Below, in pieces: positions 16,282 to 24,822 of a stretch of DNA of 64,000 bases. Made by a program: the position numbers and the translations under genes. Origin of the DNA: Maribacter aquivivus (GTDB taxonomy: Bacteria; Bacteroidota; Bacteroidia; Flavobacteriales; Flavobacteriaceae); assembly GCF_900142175.1 (NCBI RefSeq), contig NZ_FQZX01000001.1, positions 1,550,001 through 1,614,000 on the forward strand, written 5' to 3'. The first letter of the stretch is position 1, and the number at the start of each line of letters is the position of its first letter. Below the pieces are notes generated by a model. That model worked only from the letters and a program-made list of their open reading frames with translations, had not been told where the DNA came from and did no database searches.

Positions 16282-19200
16282 ATGGCATCAAACAAAAAAT
16301 ATTGGAAAAACGAGGCGGAGTTAAATCCTAACGATTCCATTGTTGAGGCGCTAAAGCAGAATGAATTTGTAGAGCAGATTCCTGTGGATGATTTCTTGGG
16401 TGACAAGGAAACTTTGTCCTCTACAAGTACAAATCGTAGAGATTTCTTGAAGTATGTTGGGTTTAGTACCGCAGCTGCTTCTTTAGCAGCATGTGAAGGT
16501 CCGGTTGTAAAATCGATTCCTTATGTGGTATTGCCAGAAAATATAGTTCCAGGGGTTGCTAATTACTATGCAACAACTATTGCTAACGGATTTGATTTTG
16601 CAAGCATATTAATTAAGACGCGAGAGGGTCGTCCTATAAAAGTTGAGAATAACACCTTAGCTAAAATTGGAGGTTCTGCTAATGCGAGAATTCAGGGTTC
16701 TGTTCTTTCTTTGTACGATAGTACTAGATTGCAAGGACCGTTGGCAAATGGCGAGCCTGTTGAATGGGATGTGTTGAATGCAGCGGTAAAAGCTAAAATG
16801 GCCGGACTTAAAGGTTCTGCTAAAAAAATAGCTGTACTTACGCAAACATATGCTAGTCCGTCAACGGATCGTTTAATGTCAGATTTAGTTGCGGCTAATG
16901 AAAATGTTGTTCATGTTACTTATGACGCAATTTCAGAAGATGCAGCGTTAACTGCTTTTGAAAATAAATATGGAGAGCGTGCTTTAGCGGATTATGATTT
17001 CGAAAAAGCTGGACTTATTGTTTCTTTTGGAGCGGATTTTATTGCTGATTGGCAAGGTGGTGGATATGATGCCGGTTATTCTAGGGGTCGTGTACCAAAG
17101 AATGGTAAAATGTCAAGACATGTGCAGTTAGAGGCGAATATGTCATTAACTGGTGCTAATGCAGATAAGCGTGTGGCTATGAAGCCAAGTGTGCAAAAAG
17201 TTGTTTTGGCTAAATTATATGGAAAACTAAATGGCACTTCGGTAGGTGGTAGCACTTCTGAGTATGATGCCTTGGTTGATTCTATAGCTGTAGAAATAAA
17301 GAAAGCAGGTTCTAGTGCGGTTGTTATAACTGGTTTAGATGATATTAATGCTCAGGCGGTTGTTTTAGCTATTAACGAAATGTTAGCTAGTAAGGCATTT
17401 GATGCTGCTGCTCCTAAGTATATTAGAAAGGGTAGTGTTAAGGCTGTAAATGCTTTGATTGCCGATATGAAAGCTGGTAGAGTTGGTGCTTTGTTAATGG
17501 ACGGGGTTAATCCTGTGTATTCTTTGCCTAATGCAGCAGATTTTAAAGAAGGTTTGTCTAAAGTTGACCTTACAGTTGCATTTTCAACTAATTGGAATGA
17601 AACTACCGAAGCGGTGGAGTATGTAGGGGCAACAAACCATTACTTAGAGTCTTGGGGAGATGTTCAGATTAAGAAGGGGCATTATAGTTTAATGCAGCCT
17701 ACAATTAAAGAATTATTTGATACCAAGCAGTTTCAAACAGTAATTTTAGGATTACTTGGAAGCGAGCAAACGTATTACGATTATATAAAAGATACTTGGT
17801 CTTCTTCTGTTCTTAACGGGGCTAGTTGGAACCAAGCATTGCAAGATGGTGTCTTTAGTGCAGATACCATGGTAGTTGCTGCTGAAGGTGTTACGCAGAA
17901 TGTGGCGCCTGTAGTAGAAGACGCTGCAGAGGTTGTTGTCAATACTTCTATGGCTTCGGCTATACGTAGTTTGGCAAATACTACTAGTGATGGTATGGAG
18001 CTTACTTTGTATTCAAAAGTAGGTATGGGTGATGGTCAGCAAGCAAGTAATCCTTGGTTGCAGGAATTCCCTGATCCAATTACAAGAGTTTCTTGGGATA
18101 ACTATGTTACTATTTCTAAAGCAGATGCTGTTGAGCTAGGTGTAGAGAATGTAAATGTCGCTAATGGCGGTATGGATGGTAACTATGTGAAACTTACCGT
18201 AAATGGAGTAAGTATAGAGCAAGTTCCTGTTGTTGTTCAACCTGGTCAAGCAAAAGGTACAGTTGGTCTTTCTTTTGGTTATGGTAAGAAAGTAGGATTG
18301 AAAGAAGATATGCAGACTGGGGTAAACGCCTTTACTTTGTATGATGGTTTCAGTGCAACACAATCTGTAAGTGTAGAGAAAGTAGCAGGTAACCACGAGT
18401 TTGCTTGTATTCAATTACATAAAACCCTTATGGGTAGAGGAGATATCATAAAGGAAACAACTTTAGAGATATTCAATACTAAAAATCATTCTGAGTGGAA
18501 TGAGGTTCCTATGGTTTCTTTGGATCACCAAGAGGTACCTGCAACGTCTGTTGATTTGTGGGATAGCTTTGATCGTACCATTGGGCATCATTTCAATATG
18601 TCGATCGATTTAAATGCGTGTACCGGTTGTGGTTCATGTGTTATTGCTTGCCATGCTGAGAATAATGTACCAGTAGTTGGTAAAGCTGAAGTAAGAAAGT
18701 CAAGAGATATGCACTGGTTGCGTATTGATAGGTACTATTCTTCAGAAGAAACTTTTGAAGGTGATAATGCTAAGAAAGATGGTTTTGATGGTTTATTTGG
18801 TGATGCAGGTTCTTTAGGAGGTTTTGGTGAGTTAGAAGATCCTTCTGCTAATCCTCAGGTTGCTTTTCAGCCTGTAATGTGTCAACATTGTAACCATGCG
18901 CCTTGTGAAACTGTTTGTCCTGTAGCGGCAACATCTCACGGTAGACAAGGTCAAAATCAAATGGCTTATAACAGATGTGTAGGAACAAGATATTGTGCAA
19001 ACAACTGTCCGTATAAAGTGCGTAGATTTAACTGGTTCTTGTATAATAACAATGACGAGTTCGACTTCCATATGAATAACGATTTGGGTAAAATGGTATT
19101 GAACCCAGATGTAAATGTTCGTTCTAGAGGTGTTATAGAAAAATGTTCTATGTGTATTCAAAAAACACAAAAAACTATTCTTGATGCTAAGAGAGATGGG

Positions 19201-19404
19201 CGTATTATTGCTGACGGAGAATTCCAAACAGCTTGTTCTTCTGCATGTAGTAATGGAGCCATTGTATTTGGTGATATTAATGATGAGAAGAGTAAAGTAG
19301 CAGAATTAAAAGCGAGTGACCGTATGTACCATTTATTGGAGCATGTAGGTACTCAACCAAATGTTTTCTATCACGTTAAGGTTAGAAACACCAACGAAGC
19401 ATAA
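16282..19404 (+). CDS. actB: Alternative complex III subunit ActB (molybdopterin-oxidoreductase-like and iron-sulfur fusion)
   Basis: A 1040-residue protein combining a molybdopterin-oxidoreductase-like B1 part with a ferredoxin-like B2 part. After about 50 polar residues comes an extended Tat signal (NRRDFLKYVG, Arg at 52-53) ending in SLAAC with Cys71, which also looks like a lipobox. Residues 75-770 resemble the catalytic subunit but, as known for ACIII, this part is thought to hold no molybdenum. From about residue 779 four cysteine motifs bind iron-sulfur clusters: CTGCGSCVIAC, CQHCNHAPCETVCP, CVGTRYCANNCPY and CSMCI with a later CSSAC. It passes electrons between ActC/ActF quinol sites and ActA hemes on the periplasmic side. 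ActC follows 32 bases downstream. Confidence 0.94.
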   Translation: MASNKKYWKNEAELNPNDSIVEALKQNEFVEQIPVDDFLGDKETLSSTSTNRRDFLKYVGFSTAAASLAACEGPVVKSIPYVVLPENIVPGVANYYATTIANGFDFASILIKTREGRPIKVENNTLAKIGGSANARIQGSVLSLYDSTRLQGPLANGEPVEWDVLNAAVKAKMAGLKGSAKKIAVLTQTYASPSTDRLMSDLVAANENVVHVTYDAISEDAALTAFENKYGERALADYDFEKAGLIVSFGADFIADWQGGGYDAGYSRGRVPKNGKMSRHVQLEANMSLTGANADKRVAMKPSVQKVVLAKLYGKLNGTSVGGSTSEYDALVDSIAVEIKKAGSSAVVITGLDDINAQAVVLAINEMLASKAFDAAAPKYIRKGSVKAVNALIADMKAGRVGALLMDGVNPVYSLPNAADFKEGLSKVDLTVAFSTNWNETTEAVEYVGATNHYLESWGDVQIKKGHYSLMQPTIKELFDTKQFQTVILGLLGSEQTYYDYIKDTWSSSVLNGASWNQALQDGVFSADTMVVAAEGVTQNVAPVVEDAAEVVVNTSMASAIRSLANTTSDGMELTLYSKVGMGDGQQASNPWLQEFPDPITRVSWDNYVTISKADAVELGVENVNVANGGMDGNYVKLTVNGVSIEQVPVVVQPGQAKGTVGLSFGYGKKVGLKEDMQTGVNAFTLYDGFSATQSVSVEKVAGNHEFACIQLHKTLMGRGDIIKETTLEIFNTKNHSEWNEVPMVSLDHQEVPATSVDLWDSFDRTIGHHFNMSIDLNACTGCGSCVIACHAENNVPVVGKAEVRKSRDMHWLRIDRYYSSEETFEGDNAKKDGFDGLFGDAGSLGGFGELEDPSANPQVAFQPVMCQHCNHAPCETVCPVAATSHGRQGQNQMAYNRCVGTRYCANNCPYKVRRFNWFLYNNNDEFDFHMNNDLGKMVLNPDVNVRSRGVIEKCSMCIQKTQKTILDAKRDGRIIADGEFQTACSSACSNGAIVFGDINDEKSKVAELKASDRMYHLLEHVGTQPNVFYHVKVRNTNEA

Positions 19405-19436
19405 ACAATAGTAGAAAGTAATTATAACAAAAGTCT

Positions 19437-21182
19437 ATGGCGTCGCATTACGAAGCACCTATACGTAAACCCCTAGTTATTGGGAACAAAGGCTACCACG
19501 ATGTAACTGTGGATATTGCCGCTCCAGTAGAAGGAAGAGCAAACAAGCACTGGTGGATAGTTTTTTCCATTGCCTTAGTGGCATTTCTTTGGGGAGTAGG
19601 TTGTATTATTTATACGGTCTCTACCGGTATCGGTACTTGGGGTCTTAACAAAACTGTAAACTGGGCTTGGGATATTACCAACTTCGTTTGGTGGGTAGGT
19701 ATCGGTCACGCCGGTACATTAATTTCAGCAGTACTATTGTTATTCCGTCAGAAATGGAGAATGGCTATTAACCGTTCTGCAGAGGCAATGACAATTTTCT
19801 CTGTTGTTCAAGCAGGTTTGTTTCCAATTATTCACATGGGTCGTCCTTGGTTAGCGTATTGGGTACTTCCAATTCCAAATCAATTTGGTTCATTATGGGT
19901 AAACTTTAATTCACCACTTCTTTGGGATGTATTTGCGATTTCAACGTATCTATCTGTTTCTTTAGTGTTCTGGTGGACAGGTCTTCTTCCTGATTTTGCG
20001 ATGATTCGTGATAGAGCTGTTTTACCTTTTCAAAAGAAGATATATAGTTTGTTAAGTTTCGGTTGGACTGGTCGCGCTAAAGATTGGCAACGATTCGAAG
20101 AAGTGTCATTGGTTCTTGCAGGTCTTGCAACACCTTTGGTATTATCAGTACACACCATTGTATCTTTTGATTTTGCTACCTCGGTAATACCAGGTTGGCA
20201 TACAACTATCTTTCCACCGTACTTCGTTGCTGGGGCAATCTTCTCTGGTTTCGCAATGGTGAACACATTATTGATTATAATGAGAAAGGTGTGTCATTTA
20301 GAAAATTACATAACTATTCAGCATATTGAATTAATGAATATCGTAATCATGCTAACAGGTTCTATTGTAGGTTGTGCCTATATTACGGAGCTATTCATGG
20401 CATGGTACTCAGGTGTTGAATACGAGCAGTATGCATTCTTGAACAGGGCAACCGGACCTTACTGGTGGGCTTACTGGTCAATGATGACTTGTAACGTATT
20501 CTCTCCACAATTCATGTGGTTCAAAAAATTAAGAACTAGTATCATGTTCTCTTTCTTTATTTCTATTGTGGTAAACATAGGAATGTGGTTCGAAAGATTC
20601 GTGATTATTGTAACTTCTTTACATAGAGATTACCTTCCATCTTCTTGGACAATGTTCTCACCAACATTTGTTGATATCGGTATCTTTATTGGTACTATAG
20701 GTTTCTTCTTTGTATTGTTCTTATTATATGCTAGAACATTCCCTGTAATTGCACAGGCAGAAGTTAAGTCTATCTTGAAAGCATCAGGTGAGAAGTATAA
20801 AACATTAAGAGACTCTGGAAAGCCAATGTATCAAATTACAAAGTTAAAAGCAGAAGTTAAGGAGCCAATTACCGATGATGTTTTAATGGGTGAAGTAGTG
20901 CCTGCGGTAGGAGATAAAATAGGGGTTTCTGATCTGTTAAGTGCAGTGGGTACATTTGATGCAACCACACAAGAAGCTGATAATTTGAAAAAAGTTAAAG
21001 GTATCGGTCCTCAAATGGAGGCTACTCTAAACGAAATAGGAATTTACACATTTGCTCAAGTAGCTAGAATGACCGAGAGTGAATACAATTTGTTAGACTC
21101 TATTACAGGTTCTTTTCCAGGAAGAGCGCAACGTGATGACTGGGCAGGGCAAGCAGCAATTTTATTAAATAACAAAAGATAA
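19437..21182 (+). CDS. actC: Alternative complex III subunit ActC (NrfD-like) with C-terminal helix-hairpin-helix extension
   Basis: A 581-residue NrfD-type membrane protein with about ten TM helices over residues 40-445; the segment WVGIGHAGTLISAVLLLFRQ and the IHMGRPW and ENYIT stretches are typical of ActC, the quinol-binding subunit. Beyond residue 450 comes a charged linker and then, from about 513, a small domain reading KKVKGIGPQMEATLNEIGIYTFAQVARM, ending near a Trp-containing helix. That is a helix-hairpin-helix motif of the kind seen attached to ribosomal and NADH dehydrogenase proteins and is unusual on an NrfD subunit. It sits in the cytoplasm if the topology is standard. actD begins two bases after the stop, so the two are co-translated. 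Confidence 0.92.
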   Translation: MASHYEAPIRKPLVIGNKGYHDVTVDIAAPVEGRANKHWWIVFSIALVAFLWGVGCIIYTVSTGIGTWGLNKTVNWAWDITNFVWWVGIGHAGTLISAVLLLFRQKWRMAINRSAEAMTIFSVVQAGLFPIIHMGRPWLAYWVLPIPNQFGSLWVNFNSPLLWDVFAISTYLSVSLVFWWTGLLPDFAMIRDRAVLPFQKKIYSLLSFGWTGRAKDWQRFEEVSLVLAGLATPLVLSVHTIVSFDFATSVIPGWHTTIFPPYFVAGAIFSGFAMVNTLLIIMRKVCHLENYITIQHIELMNIVIMLTGSIVGCAYITELFMAWYSGVEYEQYAFLNRATGPYWWAYWSMMTCNVFSPQFMWFKKLRTSIMFSFFISIVVNIGMWFERFVIIVTSLHRDYLPSSWTMFSPTFVDIGIFIGTIGFFFVLFLLYARTFPVIAQAEVKSILKASGEKYKTLRDSGKPMYQITKLKAEVKEPITDDVLMGEVVPAVGDKIGVSDLLSAVGTFDATTQEADNLKKVKGIGPQMEATLNEIGIYTFAQVARMTESEYNLLDSITGSFPGRAQRDDWAGQAAILLNNKR

Positions 21183-21184
21183 AT

Positions 21185-21715
21185 ATGGCATCTAAAGTTA
21201 TACACGCTTTTTACGATGATGATGATGTGCTAATGCTTGCCGTTAAAAGGGTTAAAGCAGCAAAGCTTCATATTGAAGAGGTATATTGTCCTTTTCCTGT
21301 ACACGGATTAGACAAAGCAATGGGGTTAGCTCCAACAAGATTGGCGATTACAGCTTTTTTATATGGTTGTGTTGGTATTACCGTGGCAACTCTTATGATG
21401 AATTATATCATGATAGAAGATTGGCCTCAAGATATTGGCGGTAAGCCAAGCTTTAGTTATCTTGAGAATATGCCTGCATTTGTGCCTATTATGTTCGAAT
21501 TAACGGTTTTCTTTGCAGCTCACTTAATGGTTATTACTTTTTATCTAAGAAGTAGATTATGGCCTTTTAAAGAAGCTGAAAATCCTGATGTTAGAACTAC
21601 GGATGATCATTTTTTAATGGAGATTGAAATCCATGACAACGAGCAAGAATTAAGAGATTTATTAATTGATACTGGTGCAGTAGAAATTAATGTTTCAGAA
21701 AAAAACAGTCATTAA
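21185..21715 (+). CDS. actD: Alternative complex III subunit ActD (DUF3341)
   Basis: A 176-residue protein with an N-terminal soluble alpha/beta part (VIHAFYDDDDVLMLAVKRVK, then HIEEVYCPFPVHGLDKAMGL) and two TM helices (about 58-82 and 100-122). The YCPFPVHGLD and GKPSFS...PAFVPIMFELTV segments mark the DUF3341/ActD family. ActD is a structural subunit of ACIII next to ActF and the other membrane subunits; no cofactor ligands are expected. It is two bases from actC and two bases from actE, in a tightly packed operon. Confidence 0.93.
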   Translation: MASKVIHAFYDDDDVLMLAVKRVKAAKLHIEEVYCPFPVHGLDKAMGLAPTRLAITAFLYGCVGITVATLMMNYIMIEDWPQDIGGKPSFSYLENMPAFVPIMFELTVFFAAHLMVITFYLRSRLWPFKEAENPDVRTTDDHFLMEIEIHDNEQELRDLLIDTGAVEINVSEKNSH

Positions 21716-21717
21716 AT

Positions 21718-22278
21718 ATGAACAGTTTTAAGAAATTAGCAATACTATTCGGTTTAGCAATCGTAGTGACTTCATGTCAGAGTAAAGGTTCTCGGAATTA
21801 TCAGTACATGCCTAATATGTATGAGTCTGTTGGTTATGAGACTTATGGTGAGGCAGACTTATTGCCAAATCAATCAGAGGCAATGTTGCCACCTGCGAAT
21901 ACTATTAATAGAGGTTGGTTACCTTACGAAATTGAAAATTCACCTGAAGGGAAAGAGTTATCAAGATTACAAAGTAGTCCATTAGATTCAATAAATGTTG
22001 AAACTAACTTGGCTAAAGGTGGTCAACTATATACCATTTACTGTGCAATTTGTCACGGTGATAAAGGTGATGGTAAAGGAACACTTGTAAAAAGGGAGAA
22101 GATATTAGGAGTACCTAGTTATGCTGATCCAGTAAGAAACTTGACAGTAGGATCTACATATTATACAATTCATTATGGATTGAATTCAATGGGGTCTTAT
22201 GCATCTCAAATGAATACTGAAGAGATGTGGCAAGTATCTGAGTATGTAATGACACTGAAACAAGATTTAACCAAATAA
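21718..22278 (+). CDS. actE: Alternative complex III subunit ActE, monoheme cytochrome c lipoprotein
   Basis: A 186-residue protein with a lipoprotein signal peptide (LAIVVTSC, lipidated Cys near residue 20). The cytochrome c domain has one heme site, C109-A-I-C-H113, followed by a GDGKG loop, and an axial Met is likely supplied by LNSMGSYASQM. ActE is the periplasmic monoheme subunit of ACIII and is the probable electron exit toward the oxidase CuA centre encoded three genes downstream. The start two bases after actD is the only one that keeps the signal peptide. Confidence 0.93.
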   Translation: MNSFKKLAILFGLAIVVTSCQSKGSRNYQYMPNMYESVGYETYGEADLLPNQSEAMLPPANTINRGWLPYEIENSPEGKELSRLQSSPLDSINVETNLAKGGQLYTIYCAICHGDKGDGKGTLVKREKILGVPSYADPVRNLTVGSTYYTIHYGLNSMGSYASQMNTEEMWQVSEYVMTLKQDLTK

Positions 22279-22293
22279 TAGGTAAACAATACT

Positions 22294-23628
22294 ATGTATA
22301 CGTTTTCAAATAGACTTAAAATAGCTTCCTTCGTTCTAATGATAGTAGGTGCATTAGGAATTCTTGGAGGATTTGTTATGGCTCCTGGAACTATAGCAGA
22401 GGCGAAAGAAATGGTTGCAAGTCATGACGGAGGTCATGGTGATGCCCATGGAGTAGAGGCTGAACATGTAACGAAAGAAAATGATCATGCAGTTGCTGAA
22501 GCTCATGGAGAAGAACACGATTCTTCTCATGATCAGCATTTGTTAGATCAATTACAGAATAGACCTTGGGCGGCATTATATGTTGCAGCATTCTTCTTTT
22601 TTATGATATCATTAGGGGTGTTGGCTTTTTATGCTATACAACGTGCTGCACAGGCAGGTTGGTCTCCATTGTTATTTAGAGTAATGGAAGGGATTACTTC
22701 TTACTTGGTTCCTGGTGGAATTATCGTATTTGTGATATTGCTTCTTTCTGTACTTCATATGAACCACTTGTTTATTTGGATGGATGAAACAGTGGTTGCT
22801 CATGATGCTTTACTTCAAGGTAAAGCGGGATATTTAAATCCTACATTTTTCTTAATTAGAGCAGCTATATTTTTAGCAGGTTGGATTGGATATAGAGAAT
22901 ACTCTAGAAAATTATCTATTGCTCAAGATGCCTCAGATGATAATTCAAACTTTAAATTGAACTTTAGAATATCTGCTGGTTTCTTAGTATTCTATCTTAT
23001 ATCTGAGTCTATTATGTCTTGGGATTGGATTATGAGTGTTGAGCCACATTGGTTTAGTACATTGTTTGGATGGTACATTTTTGCTAGCATGTTCGTATCT
23101 GGTATTACTGTTATCGCGATGGTTACAATCTACTTGAAATCTAAAGGTCATTTGCCAGACGTTAATAATAGTCATATTCATGATTTGGCTAAATTCATGT
23201 TCGGTATTAGTATCTTTTGGACATACCTATGGTTCTCTCAATTCATGTTAATTTGGTATTCTAACATACCTGAAGAGGTAACGTATTACGTAACTAGAAT
23301 TGCTGACTATAGATTACCTTTCTTTGGTATGGTGGCTATGAACTTCTTGTTCCCTGTTCTATTATTAATGAATAGTGATTATAAGAGAATCAATTGGTTC
23401 GTAATTTTAACAGGTATAGTAATCCTTGCAGGTCACTATATGGATATCTTTAATGCCATTATGCCATCTACAGTTGGTGATAACTGGTTTATTGGTATTC
23501 CTGAAATTGGTTCTGTATTATTTTTTGCAGGTCTATTTATATTCTGGATATTCAGAGCGATTTCAACACAACCGCTGCAACCAAAAAGAAATCCTTTTAT
23601 TGAAGAAAGTAGACACTTTCATTACTAG
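22294..23628 (+). CDS. actF: Alternative complex III subunit ActF, quinol-binding membrane subunit 2
   Basis: A 444-residue NrfD-like polytopic protein with about ten TM helices. A His/Asp/Glu-rich loop follows the first helix (about residues 42-82, such as GGHGDAHGVEAEH and HGEEHDSSHDQH), which could hold metal ions such as copper. The core contains WAALYVAAFFFF, SWDWIMSVEPHWFSTLFGWY and WFSQFMLIWYSNIPEE, typical of ActF. It resembles ActC but lacks the helix-hairpin-helix tail. It contributes to quinol oxidation or proton transfer in ACIII. It lies 15 bases after actE and 31 bases before coxB, so the quinol complex and oxidase are co-transcribed. Confidence 0.93.
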   Translation: MYTFSNRLKIASFVLMIVGALGILGGFVMAPGTIAEAKEMVASHDGGHGDAHGVEAEHVTKENDHAVAEAHGEEHDSSHDQHLLDQLQNRPWAALYVAAFFFFMISLGVLAFYAIQRAAQAGWSPLLFRVMEGITSYLVPGGIIVFVILLLSVLHMNHLFIWMDETVVAHDALLQGKAGYLNPTFFLIRAAIFLAGWIGYREYSRKLSIAQDASDDNSNFKLNFRISAGFLVFYLISESIMSWDWIMSVEPHWFSTLFGWYIFASMFVSGITVIAMVTIYLKSKGHLPDVNNSHIHDLAKFMFGISIFWTYLWFSQFMLIWYSNIPEEVTYYVTRIADYRLPFFGMVAMNFLFPVLLLMNSDYKRINWFVILTGIVILAGHYMDIFNAIMPSTVGDNWFIGIPEIGSVLFFAGLFIFWIFRAISTQPLQPKRNPFIEESRHFHY

Positions 23629-23659
23629 TAATTAAGTAAGTATAACATTTATATATACA

Positions 23660-24763
23660 ATGACGACATTATTAACTTTAGCTGTACTTGTTCTTGTAGC
23701 CATTGCCATTTGGCAATTGACTAAAATATTTGAATTATCTCAGCTTAAAACAGAACAGCACCAAATAGCAACGGATAGCGATAATAAGAATAACGGATAC
23801 ATGTTATTCGCATTCTTGGTATTCATCTACGGAATTACAATTTTCAGTTTCTGGAAGTACGGTAAATTTTTACTACCTGAAGCTGGTTCTGCTCATGGTG
23901 AAGAGTATGATAGCTTGATGTTAGTATCAATGGTTATTATATTTATAGTACAGACATTAACACAGGCATTATTACATTATTTCGGTTATAAGTATTCTGG
24001 TCAGAAAGGTCAGAAAGCATTGTTTTACGCTGATAATGATCGTTTAGAGTTCATCTGGACAATCATACCTGTAATTGTACTAGCCGGTCTTATACTTTGG
24101 GGATTATACACATGGACAACCATTATGGATGTTAATGATGAAGATGACCCAATTATAGTGGAGTTATATGCACAGCAATTTAACTGGACTGCTAGATATG
24201 GTGGTGGAGATAATGTTTTAGGTGGTGCTAACGTTAGAATGATCGATATAGATAAAGCAAATGTGTTAGGTTTGGATGAATCTGATACTTATGGGCATGA
24301 CGATGTTATTGTTAAAGAATTGCATTTGCCGGTAGGTAGAAAAGTGAATTTTAAAATGCGTTCTCAAGATGTATTGCACTCTGCTTATATGCCTCACTTT
24401 AGAGCACAGATGAACTGTGTACCAGGTATGATTACTGAATTCTCGTTTACACCGATTTACACAACTGAAGAAATGAGAATGAATGAAGATGTAGTGGATA
24501 AGGTGAAGAGAACTAATAAACTTCGTGCAGAGAAAGCTGTTAGAACAGGAGAGGCGATTGATCCTTGGGAATTTGATTATATCTTGCTTTGTAATAAGAT
24601 TTGTGGAAAATCACATTACAATATGCAGATGAAGATAATTGTAGAAACTGAAGAGGAGTACAATGAATGGATGAAAGGTCAGTCAACATTTGCTGAGACG
24701 GTAATGAAGGATGAAACTAGTCCTGCATTTAATACTGTAAGTTCAGTTTCAATAGGAGAGTAG
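23660..24763 (+). CDS. coxB: Cytochrome c oxidase subunit II (CuA)
   Basis: A 367-residue subunit II. It has an N-terminal hydrophobic segment (1-20), then two more TM helices (about 50-67 and 85-110; a further segment at 133-155 with FIWTIIPVIVLAGL). The periplasmic cupredoxin domain holds the CuA site: His in LHSAYMPHF and C311-N-K-I-C315-GKS-H319-YN-M322, all ligands intact. There is no C-terminal heme c domain, in line with electron delivery from ActE or ActA instead of a fused cytochrome. It follows actF in the same operon. Confidence 0.94.
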   Translation: MTTLLTLAVLVLVAIAIWQLTKIFELSQLKTEQHQIATDSDNKNNGYMLFAFLVFIYGITIFSFWKYGKFLLPEAGSAHGEEYDSLMLVSMVIIFIVQTLTQALLHYFGYKYSGQKGQKALFYADNDRLEFIWTIIPVIVLAGLILWGLYTWTTIMDVNDEDDPIIVELYAQQFNWTARYGGGDNVLGGANVRMIDIDKANVLGLDESDTYGHDDVIVKELHLPVGRKVNFKMRSQDVLHSAYMPHFRAQMNCVPGMITEFSFTPIYTTEEMRMNEDVVDKVKRTNKLRAEKAVRTGEAIDPWEFDYILLCNKICGKSHYNMQMKIIVETEEEYNEWMKGQSTFAETVMKDETSPAFNTVSSVSIGE

Positions 24764-24822
24764 TTTTATACTCAAGTCAACAAAGCTATAATAAGAAAAT
24801 TAATATAAATAAGATTACGATT

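Noticed and set aside
18832..19227. Minus-strand open frame of 131 codons inside actB
   Set aside because: It is antisense to the iron-sulfur domain, whose cysteine motifs are intact; no promoter or family features.
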